Below, piece after piece: positions 1 through 5,121 of a stretch of DNA of 8,037 bases (position 1 is its first letter; every line of letters starts with the position of its first letter). A program made the translations under genes and the position numbers. A model generated the notes under the pieces. That model did not search any database. It was not told where the DNA came from and saw only the letters and a list, made by a program, of their open reading frames with translations. The DNA comes from an uncultured Candidatus Saccharibacteria bacterium (lineage in GTDB: Bacteria > Patescibacteriota > Saccharimonadia > Saccharimonadales > Saccharimonadaceae): positions 1 to 8,037 of the forward strand of contig CAMEGH010000025.1 in NCBI GenBank assembly GCA_945916045.1. The letters run 5' to 3'.

Positions 1-92
1 TGTAGAATCACCCCTAAAAATACGACCGCTATAAACAGCGTGACTATTATTTCTACTAATGTAAACCCATCCTCGTACGTTGTCTGTTTCAT
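1..92 (-). CDS. Type IV prepilin-like protein, N-terminal fragment (cut by window edge)
   Basis: Reading leftward from ATG at 92-90, the frame stays open to the window edge and gives 30 residues. They start with a short hydrophilic leader (MKQTTYEDG), followed by FTLVEIIVTLF and further hydrophobic residues. This is the class III (type IV pilin or pseudopilin) signal: a prepilin peptidase would cut after Gly9, Phe10 would become the N-methylated first residue, and Glu14 is the conserved Glu+5. The long hydrophobic helix after it forms the pilus core or membrane anchor. The family role is subunit of a type IV pilus, competence pilus or secretion pseudopilus; the fragment cannot tell which. No strong Shine-Dalgarno is visible, only a weak AAGAG about 11 bases before the ATG. 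The gene points away from the tRNA gene and has its own promoter-like upstream region. Confidence 0.78.
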   Translation of the reverse strand, partial: MKQTTYEDGFTLVEIIVTLFIAVVFLGVIL

Positions 93-114
93 AAAATGTA
101 AAACTCTTATGGCT

Positions 115-123
115 ATAGTACCA
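115..123 (-). promoter_or_regulatory. Putative extended -10 promoter of the prepilin gene
   Basis: On the minus strand the sequence reads TGGTACTAT, a TGn extended -10 with hexamer TACTAT, ending 22 bases before the ATG at 92. This would give a leader of about 16 bases. No convincing -35 is seen, which an extended -10 can tolerate. The assignment rests on motif and position only. Confidence 0.35.
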
Positions 124-170
124 CGGGATATTGCTGTGCGTAAAGAGCGAAGTTGCGTGACTTGTAGGGC

Positions 171-199
171 TTGCGCAAGCGCCGCCAGTGTGCTATGAT
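171..199 (+). promoter_or_regulatory. Putative promoter of tRNA-Lys
   Basis: TTGCGC (171-176) and TATGAT (194-199) are separated by exactly 17 bases and lie 21 bases before the mature tRNA 5' end, which is the expected arrangement for a housekeeping-sigma promoter. The -35 hexamer sits inside a perfect 12-base palindrome, GCTTGCGCAAGC (169-180), in the region shared with the divergent prepilin gene. Confidence 0.5.
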
Positions 200-220
200 A
201 TAAAGCGAGTTTTTGATTTT

Positions 221-297
221 GGGTCAGTAGCTCAGCTGGTTAGAGCACCTGCCTCTTAAGCAGGGTGTCCTGGGTTCAAGTCCCAGCTGACCCACCA
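221..297 (+). tRNA. tRNA-Lys (anticodon CUU), CCA encoded
   Basis: A full cloverleaf can be folded by eye. The acceptor stem pairs GGGTCAG (221-227) with CTGACCC (287-293), and A294 is the discriminator, followed by a genome-encoded CCA at 295-297. The D arm is GCTC/GAGC. The anticodon stem is CCTGC/GCAGG around the seven-base loop CTCTTAA, so the anticodon is CTT (CUU), which reads AAG lysine codons. The T stem is CTGGG/CCCAG with loop TTCAAGT. The gene is followed at once by a strong terminator, so it is a single-gene transcription unit. Confidence 0.96.
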
Positions 298-310
298 AGA
301 TTTTATTTGC

Positions 311-339
311 AAAACCACCCTTTTTGGAGGGTGGTTTTT
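311..339 (+). terminator. Rho-independent terminator of tRNA-Lys
   Basis: An 11-base perfect stem, AAAACCACCCT (311-321) with AGGGTGGTTTT (328-338), closes a six-base loop and runs into a T tract (335-339). It lies 13 bases after the tRNA CCA end. The folD promoter begins almost at the end of this hairpin, so the spacing is very tight. Confidence 0.9.
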
Positions 340-342
340 GTG

Positions 343-351
343 TGGTAAAAT
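343..351 (+). promoter_or_regulatory. Putative extended -10 promoter of folD
   Basis: The sequence TGGTAAAAT (343-351) is a TGn extended -10 with hexamer TAAAAT (346-351). The folD ATG at 362 lies only 10 bases after it, so transcription would start about 3 to 5 bases before the ATG. There is no Shine-Dalgarno in this interval, which suggests an almost leaderless mRNA. Any -35 would lie within the tRNA terminator stem. Confidence 0.5.
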
Positions 352-361
352 AGTACTACAC

Positions 362-1186
362 ATGAAACATCTAGACGGAAGCGAACTCGCAAGTTTTATT
401 AAAGTACGCCAGCTGCGCCAATCGCGCAATTTGCGCCAGGCGGAAGGCGTTATGCCAACCTTGGCGATTGTTCGTTGCGATAACGATAATCCTGTTATCG
501 ATACCTATGTGCGACTAAAAAAGCGCTACAGCGACGATGTTGAAATAGAAGTGAACGAATATCGCGAATCGCCCGAAACAGTGCAAGGTCGTTTGACTGC
601 GCTAGCAAATGACGATTTAGTGCATGGTATTATTGTGCAACTGCCGGTTGAGCCGAGCTCGCAAACCGATGAACTTTTGGCGCTGATTCCGTCCGCAAAA
701 GACGTAGACGGCCTAACGCAAAACAGCCAGTTCGACGCCGCCACGCCCACTGCGATTGAATGGCTGCTGACTGGTTACAATATTGATATCGCTAAAAAGA
801 AGATTGCCGTAGTAGGTGAGGGTAAATTAGTCGGCGCGCCGCTGGCAAAACGCTGGCAACAAAGCGGCCGCAACGTTACCGTGTTTGAAAAAGAAGATGG
901 CCACAACCTTGCCACCGAACTACCAAACTACGAACTTATTATTACCGCCACCGGTGTTGCTGGGTTGATTACGAGCGATATGCTAGCGCCGCAAACCGTT
1001 ATTATTGACGCCGGCACGAGCGCCGAAGATGGTGTAGTAAAAGGCGATGTTGCGCCAGAAGTGCGCCAAACTCGCCAGGATATTACCATTTCGCCAGAAA
1101 AAGGCGGCGTTGGCCCGCTTACCGTTTCGGCACTGTTCGATAATGTGCTTTTGGCGGCGCGCCGAACAGTACAACCTACGGAATAA
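362..1186 (+). CDS. folD: FolD: methylenetetrahydrofolate dehydrogenase / methenyltetrahydrofolate cyclohydrolase (divergent, short)
   Basis: The FolD family interconverts 5,10-methylene-THF and 10-formyl-THF through NAD(P)-dependent dehydrogenase and cyclohydrolase steps in the cytoplasm. The 274-residue product shows the family order of motifs. Substrate-site YVRLKK (49-54) holds the usual Tyr49 and catalytic Lys53. IIVQLP (90-95) holds the conserved Gln93. KDVDG lies at 113-117 and ATP at 127-129. A Rossmann segment, IAVVGEGKLVGAP, lies at 148-160, and GGVGPLTV at 248-255 closes the family core. Deviations are clear: the GRS of the cofactor site reads GEG, the usual PVPGGVGPMT reads PEKGGVGPLT, the loop between KDVDG and TP is short, and the N-terminus is trimmed (E. 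coli FolD has about 288 residues). I chose ATG 362 over an upstream in-frame TTG at 338 because that TTG lies inside the terminator and upstream of the -10. The gene stands alone between two terminators. Confidence 0.9.
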   Translation: MKHLDGSELASFIKVRQLRQSRNLRQAEGVMPTLAIVRCDNDNPVIDTYVRLKKRYSDDVEIEVNEYRESPETVQGRLTALANDDLVHGIIVQLPVEPSSQTDELLALIPSAKDVDGLTQNSQFDAATPTAIEWLLTGYNIDIAKKKIAVVGEGKLVGAPLAKRWQQSGRNVTVFEKEDGHNLATELPNYELIITATGVAGLITSDMLAPQTVIIDAGTSAEDGVVKGDVAPEVRQTRQDITISPEKGGVGPLTVSALFDNVLLAARRTVQPTE

Positions 1187-1188
1187 TA

Positions 1189-1217
1189 AAAACGCACCCG
1201 TTCGCAAGGTGCGTTTT
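1189..1217. terminator. Bidirectional terminator between folD and the response regulator gene
   Basis: A perfect 10-base stem, AAAACGCACC (1189-1198) with GGTGCGTTTT (1208-1217), closes a nine-base loop. It has a T tract on the right side for the plus strand (1214-1217) and a T tract on the other strand (complement of the A run at 1188-1192). It lies between two convergent genes, two bases after the folD stop and 14 bases beyond the receiver gene stop, so it can serve both. Confidence 0.9.
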
Positions 1218-1231
1218 AAAAGTGCAGAGTA

Positions 1232-1606
1232 CTACGCTAGCTCTGCTAGTACTTCTTTGGTACGCGCAACCACTTGGCGCGGCGTAACATCTGCTTTTAC
1301 AATATAGCCGGCTACATTCAGTGATTTTAGTTCATCTGGCGATTCTTCTTCGCCCAAGTTCGTCAAAATAATAACGGGAATATCCTTGCCCCATTCTTGC
1401 TGGCGAATTTTGCTGAGCGCTTCGGTGCCGCTCATGGTAGGCATTTGCAAGTCAAGCAGTGCAATGTCGGGCTGGAATGTTTTTATTAGTTCGATTCCTG
1501 TTTCTCCGTCGCTGGCGAGCTGCACGTCAAAGCCTTCGTTTTCAAACTTCATACGGTACATCTGGTGGATGGCCGCATCATCTTCAATAATCGCAATTTT
1601 TGTCAT
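1232..1606 (-). CDS. Single-domain response regulator (CheY-like receiver)
   Basis: The 124-residue product is a complete receiver domain with no output domain. Key positions are all present: the acidic cluster Glu8-Asp9-Asp10 for Mg2+ binding, Asp52 as phosphoacceptor in LLDLQMP, Thr82 in ILTN, and Lys104 in YIVKAD. It should therefore accept phosphate from a histidine kinase and act through protein contacts rather than by binding DNA, as in CheY, Spo0F or phosphorelay intermediates. The gene is divergent from the methyltransferase and histidine kinase pair that starts 50 bases away. That kinase is its most likely partner, since no other kinase is in the window. The ATG at 1606 is the family-length start; no Shine-Dalgarno precedes it, and -10-like sequences lie 6 to 11 bases upstream. 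It shares a bidirectional terminator with folD. Confidence 0.93.
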   Translation of the reverse strand: MTKIAIIEDDAAIHQMYRMKFENEGFDVQLASDGETGIELIKTFQPDIALLDLQMPTMSGTEALSKIRQQEWGKDIPVIILTNLGEEESPDELKSLNVAGYIVKADVTPRQVVARTKEVLAELA

Positions 1607-1612
1607 ATCTGG

Positions 1613-1623
1613 GGTATACTATA
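1613..1623. promoter_or_regulatory. Overlapping divergent -10 elements between receiver and methyltransferase genes
   Basis: The sequence GGTATACTATA (1613-1623) offers -10-like hexamers on both strands. TATACT (1615-1620) faces the methyltransferase gene and would give a leader of about 29 bases. TATAGT (complement of 1618-1623) or TATACC (complement of 1613-1618) faces the receiver gene and would give a leader of at most about five bases. The -35 matches are weak on both sides. If real, the two promoters occlude each other, linking expression of the two sides. Confidence 0.4.
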
Positions 1624-1655
1624 ACAAAGAATAAGCAGTATGGGTAGGGGATACG

Positions 1656-2630
1656 ATGAAGCACCGGCAGTATAAACACTTTTCTTTGAAGGTAGTGAAC
1701 GATACGACGCTAAGATCTGGATTGCGCCGGGTGGAATTGCACGCCAAAGACCGCTATTCGCGTAAACGCTATGCAATTGAGCGCCAGTCGGTGAAGATTT
1801 TTGCCAATGGCTTGCAACGTTATTTGGTAAAACGCCCGCATAAAAACAACGAAAGTGAGCGTAATTTGGCGCGTTCGCTCACGTACTTGGCGCCAGCTAT
1901 GCGCGCCTGGGCAGAATACATGCCGGGCGGATTTGCCACCTATTATGTACACAACCCCGAACGTTTGCAGATTAAAAACGGTAAACGGCTGGATTATATT
2001 ACAAAAATGCTGTTTCGCCATTCGTACGACGGCCAAGGGCTGCGTTCGCGTTCATACGCGATGGCGTGGTGGCTGCACGAATATTTAAGCGAAAAGCCAA
2101 ACGGTATTCGCTGGGCGTCGATTGCGTGCGGCACTGGTCAGCCAACGTTTGATGCGTCGTCGATTTTTGAACACCCGACGCACTATTTGTTGCTCGATAC
2201 CGATGACAAAGCACTTGAGTTCGCACAAAAATTATCGGAAAGCTACGATATTAAGAAAGATCAACTTACTACGCGCAATCTTGATGTTATCAAACAAAAA
2301 GATGATCTTGCTGATGCGCTGCAGCTTTTTGCGCCAGATTGTATTGATGCAATGGGGTTGCTTGAATATTTAACCGAAAAGGACGCGATCGAACTACTAA
2401 AGCACCTGTATAAACAGCTGCCAAAAGGTGGTTTGCTAGTATTTACAAACATGCTGCATTCACACCCGCACCTTGATGTGCACAAACGCGCGCTATGCTG
2501 GCCGGGCGTCAATGTGCGCCCTGAAAAGGACGTTTTGGCGATGCTTAAAAAAGCGGGCGTGCCGGCAAAATCTACCACTGTTCTGTTGCCAGACGACGGT
2601 GTGTATGGCGTGTACGGAGTTCGCAAGTAG
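1656..2630 (+). CDS. Class I SAM-dependent methyltransferase-like protein
   Basis: The 324-residue product has a basic N-terminal part (about 1-150) that I do not recognise. A Rossmann-type SAM-binding core follows: motif I is IACGTGQP (156-163), and the acidic residue at the end of the next strand is Asp181 in YLLLDTDD (177-184), which would hold the ribose hydroxyls of SAM. A further strand lies around DCIDAMGLLEYL (228-239), and a late strand, GGLLVFTNML, at 258-267. Substrate and product are not evident; it does not resemble CheR. The ATG is preceded by a modest Shine-Dalgarno-like TAGGGG (1645-1650) at five bases' distance. The stop codon directly abuts the ATG of the histidine kinase gene, so the two are surely one transcript and probably translationally coupled. 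Protein, RNA and small-molecule substrates all remain possible. Confidence 0.8.
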   Translation: MKHRQYKHFSLKVVNDTTLRSGLRRVELHAKDRYSRKRYAIERQSVKIFANGLQRYLVKRPHKNNESERNLARSLTYLAPAMRAWAEYMPGGFATYYVHNPERLQIKNGKRLDYITKMLFRHSYDGQGLRSRSYAMAWWLHEYLSEKPNGIRWASIACGTGQPTFDASSIFEHPTHYLLLDTDDKALEFAQKLSESYDIKKDQLTTRNLDVIKQKDDLADALQLFAPDCIDAMGLLEYLTEKDAIELLKHLYKQLPKGGLLVFTNMLHSHPHLDVHKRALCWPGVNVRPEKDVLAMLKKAGVPAKSTTVLLPDDGVYGVYGVRK

Positions 2631-4820
2631 ATGAGTTTTACGGGAGTGGTACTGCTCGGTTCGTGTGCGGCTGCTTCGCTTTTTTTAAGTGCGGTGTTGC
2701 TCTTTTCCCAGCGCCGCCGCCCGATGAATTTGTGGCTGTCGATTGTTTCGCTGATGTGCGGGTTGTGGACGGCTGGCGTGGCGTCGTTTTTGGCGTATCC
2801 GGAATCGCGCCAAGCACCGGTGTTCATGGCGGTGTATTACATGGCGGCGATGTTAATCCCATTTTCGCTGTTCTTTTTCTTGCATTATTTTCCGCGTAAA
2901 ATTGGTATTTCAAAGTTTGAAATTGGCGTATCTGTAGTGGTGGCATTGCTAGTGCTTGGCTTGGTGGCGACACCGGGGGCGCTTATACGGGAAGTTTCGT
3001 ACGATGGCGGGCTGAGTGTGAGCTTGAACGAATCGGGCTATGCGCTGTACGTTGGGGTGTTTATCTTTTTGTCGGTGAGTTCGCTGTTTGTGGCGTTGGC
3101 AAATGTGCGTGATGTGCGCCGGCGCGGAGAAGCGGTGTTGGCACGCCAGGCGCATAAGATTATTATTGTGGCGCTGGTTGCGATGGTAGGCGGCACGACG
3201 TTTAATTTGTTTTTGCCAATGGCGGGGGTGTACACGCTGATTTGGGCGGGGCCACCGTTTGCGGCCGCGTTTTCGATGTATATTTTTTATGTGATTATTC
3301 GCCAAGGTTTGTTTGATGTGCGCGCGGCACTGGCGCGTACGGTTGCGTATACGCTCATGCTGACGGTGACGGTTTCGGTGTACGCAGCGGTGCTGTTTGG
3401 CAGTAGCGGGTTGCTTTTTCCGCATTCAGACGTCGGCAGCGTACAACTGTTATTTTACATTGTAATGGCGCTGATATTGCTGGCGTCGGCGCGGCCACTG
3501 CGGAGTTTACTGGATCGTTTTACGCACAATGTGTTTTACCGCAGCGATTACGATTCGCAAAAAACCATGCAAGAGATTGCTGAAATTACCGCCAGCGAGA
3601 TTGATTTGCGCCAGCTGGTACGCCGTTCGGTTGACGCATTGTGTCAGTCGATTCAGCCGGAATACGGGTCGTTTTTTGTGTTTTCTTCGAGCGGGAAGAC
3701 GTATCATTATGGCAAGAATCTTTCGGGCAAACGAATGCACGCTATTTACCGCCGGCAAATGCGCGTGGTGGAAACGCGGCTGAATGAACTGCCACACTTA
3801 ATGCGCAGCAATAATGCTACCTCGGTGGATGAGCGCCGCATGCTTGATCGCATGAATGCCGAAGTGGTCGTGCAGCTGACGCTACGCGGTGAACATTTGG
3901 GCGTGCTGTTTTTGGGCGGGCGCAAAAGTGGCGAACAATACAATAATGACGACATGCAGCTTTTGCGTTTAGCGGGCGACGAATTGGCGCTGGCGATCCA
4001 AAATGCGCTCCGGTTTGAAGAAATCCAAAAGTTTAACCACCGTTTGCGCAACGAAATTTCGCGCGCCACCCGCGATTTGCGCCGTTCAAACCGCGAATTA
4101 CACCAGCTAGACGAAGTCAAAAACGACTTTTTGAGCATCGCATCGCACCAATTGCGCACGCCGCTCACCAGCATTAAAGGTTATTTGAGTATGGTGCTTG
4201 ACGGTGACGCGGGCGAAGTAACGCCGTTGCAGCGCCAATTGCTGGAAGAATCATTTACCAGCAGTCAGCGCATGGTGGCGTTGATTGAAGACTTTTTGAA
4301 CCTTTCGCGCGTGCAAACAGGGCGCTTTTCGATTGACCGCCGGCCAATTAACATCACCGATGTCGTGCGCGAAGAAGTTGACAATTTGCGCAGCACCGCC
4401 GAAACGCGCGCCTTGCAATTGCAGCTGATTGTCGGCAAAGATATCCCCGAAAAAATCCTCGCCGATGAAGGCAAAATTCGCCAAGTTGTGATGAATCTGA
4501 TCGATAACGCCATTTATTATTCTCGCCCAGAAAAGCGCATTCAGGTGCGGATTTCGCGCGATGGCGCTAATATTCGCTACGTGGTCCACGACAAAGGAAT
4601 TGGCGTACCAAAAGCCGAACAGCCCCGTTTGTTCACCCGGTTTTACCGCGCGCGCAACGCTCGCCAGCAGCGCCCCGATGGCACGGGCGTGGGATTGTAT
4701 TTGGCTAAACGCGTCGTCGATGAGCACGGTGGCGATATGATTTTTCGTTCGGTGGAAGGCGAAGGTTCAACCTTTGGCTTTACGCTGCCGATCGAACTCC
4801 CCGAAAAAACTACATCGTAA
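2631..4820 (+). CDS. Membrane sensor histidine kinase (multi-helix N-terminus, GAF-like, HisKA, HATPase)
   Basis: The 729-residue product begins with about nine hydrophobic helices, near 4-26, 33-55, 65-86, 97-118, 138-158, 176-196, 200-223, 238-258 and 271-288. The first seven resemble the N-terminal 7TM sensor regions of some Gram-positive kinases. Residues 310-460 look like a GAF domain, and a charged coiled-coil-like linker follows (about 460-495). HisKA carries the phosphoacceptor His506 in ASHQLRTP. The HATPase domain has the N box NLIDN (622-626), the G1 box DKGIG (654-658), FTRFYRA (668-674) and the G2 box GTGVGL (684-689). All catalytic elements are intact. The kinase should autophosphorylate on His506 and pass phosphate to a receiver, most likely the divergent CheY-like protein. 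The ATG directly follows the methyltransferase stop; a GGAG about 12 bases upstream lies inside that gene, consistent with coupled translation. The 3' end overlaps the convergent small membrane-protein gene by 11 bases. The ligand cannot be read from the sequence. Confidence 0.95.
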   Translation: MSFTGVVLLGSCAAASLFLSAVLLFSQRRRPMNLWLSIVSLMCGLWTAGVASFLAYPESRQAPVFMAVYYMAAMLIPFSLFFFLHYFPRKIGISKFEIGVSVVVALLVLGLVATPGALIREVSYDGGLSVSLNESGYALYVGVFIFLSVSSLFVALANVRDVRRRGEAVLARQAHKIIIVALVAMVGGTTFNLFLPMAGVYTLIWAGPPFAAAFSMYIFYVIIRQGLFDVRAALARTVAYTLMLTVTVSVYAAVLFGSSGLLFPHSDVGSVQLLFYIVMALILLASARPLRSLLDRFTHNVFYRSDYDSQKTMQEIAEITASEIDLRQLVRRSVDALCQSIQPEYGSFFVFSSSGKTYHYGKNLSGKRMHAIYRRQMRVVETRLNELPHLMRSNNATSVDERRMLDRMNAEVVVQLTLRGEHLGVLFLGGRKSGEQYNNDDMQLLRLAGDELALAIQNALRFEEIQKFNHRLRNEISRATRDLRRSNRELHQLDEVKNDFLSIASHQLRTPLTSIKGYLSMVLDGDAGEVTPLQRQLLEESFTSSQRMVALIEDFLNLSRVQTGRFSIDRRPINITDVVREEVDNLRSTAETRALQLQLIVGKDIPEKILADEGKIRQVVMNLIDNAIYYSRPEKRIQVRISRDGANIRYVVHDKGIGVPKAEQPRLFTRFYRARNARQQRPDGTGVGLYLAKRVVDEHGGDMIFRSVEGEGSTFGFTLPIELPEKTTS

Positions 4821-5028
4821 TTAAACGAATCAACTCAAGAATCAGCAGCGCCACAATTACTACCACGCCAGCCGTAATAACGCTGCGAATTACCAAGCGC
4901 TTTTTTTCGTGCCACCACTGGCCAGGTTTGCTGCGCTTCACGGCTGCCACGCGAATTACCTGCGGCGATGTTTGCTTGGCGCCGGCGCCTTTGTACTGCT
5001 TGTTACGCTTCTTTTTTTGCTTGCTCAT
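4810..5028 (-). CDS. Small basic membrane protein (72 aa)
   Basis: The product is 72 residues. A very basic N-terminus (MSKQKKKRNKQYKGAG) leads to a linker with RSKPGQWWHEKKR (32-44). A single hydrophobic helix follows (about 48-68, VITAGVVVIVALLILELI), ending near the C-terminus. The positive-inside rule puts the basic part in the cytoplasm. I do not know its function; small proteins of this layout recur in Patescibacteria genomes, as I recall them. The gene is likely real: it has a good -10 directly upstream, the N-terminus is patterned, and the frame fills the gap between the kinase and the LPXTG gene. It overlaps the kinase 3' end by 11 bases tail to tail, and no terminator separates the two. 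No Shine-Dalgarno precedes the ATG. Confidence 0.8.
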   Translation of the reverse strand: MSKQKKKRNKQYKGAGAKQTSPQVIRVAAVKRSKPGQWWHEKKRLVIRSVITAGVVVIVALLILELIRLITM

Positions 5029-5035
5029 TGTAGTT

Positions 5036-5041
5036 ATTATA
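5036..5041 (-). promoter_or_regulatory. Consensus -10 (TATAAT) directly before the small membrane-protein gene
   Basis: On the minus strand TATAAT ends seven bases before the ATG at 5028. Transcription would start at or within a base or two of the A of the ATG, implying a leaderless mRNA. The region where a -35 would lie is occupied by the terminator hairpin of the upstream gene and has no good match. Confidence 0.5.
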
Positions 5042-5045
5042 CCAA

Positions 5046-5073
5046 AATCACCCCTGGAAAACCAGAGGTGATT
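5046..5073 (-). terminator. Terminator of the LPXTG surface-protein gene
   Basis: Twelve-base arms (5046-5057 and 5062-5073) with one internal C/A mismatch close a four-base loop. On the minus strand the hairpin ends in a short T run. It lies about 50 bases beyond the TAA at 5122-5124 of the surface-protein gene and just before the TATAAT of the next gene. On the plus strand no T tract follows, so it is unlikely to stop the kinase transcript. Confidence 0.7.
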
Positions 5074-5121
5074 GATTGGTGAAACTGCTGCTTCAAAGAA
5101 TTTTGAGCGGTCAGTCTCGGG

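Noticed and set aside
338..361. A longer folD starting at an in-frame TTG (338).
   Set aside because: The TTG lies in the T tract of the tRNA terminator and upstream of the -10, and the added residues match nothing in the family; ATG 362 starts at the expected place.
2949..3425. An Arg/His/Gln-rich minus-strand open frame opposite the kinase membrane region, and similar frames at 4251-4727 and 3507-3797.
   Set aside because: They are antisense shadows of the kinase, whose domains and catalytic motifs are unambiguous; none has a ribosome site or recognisable domain.
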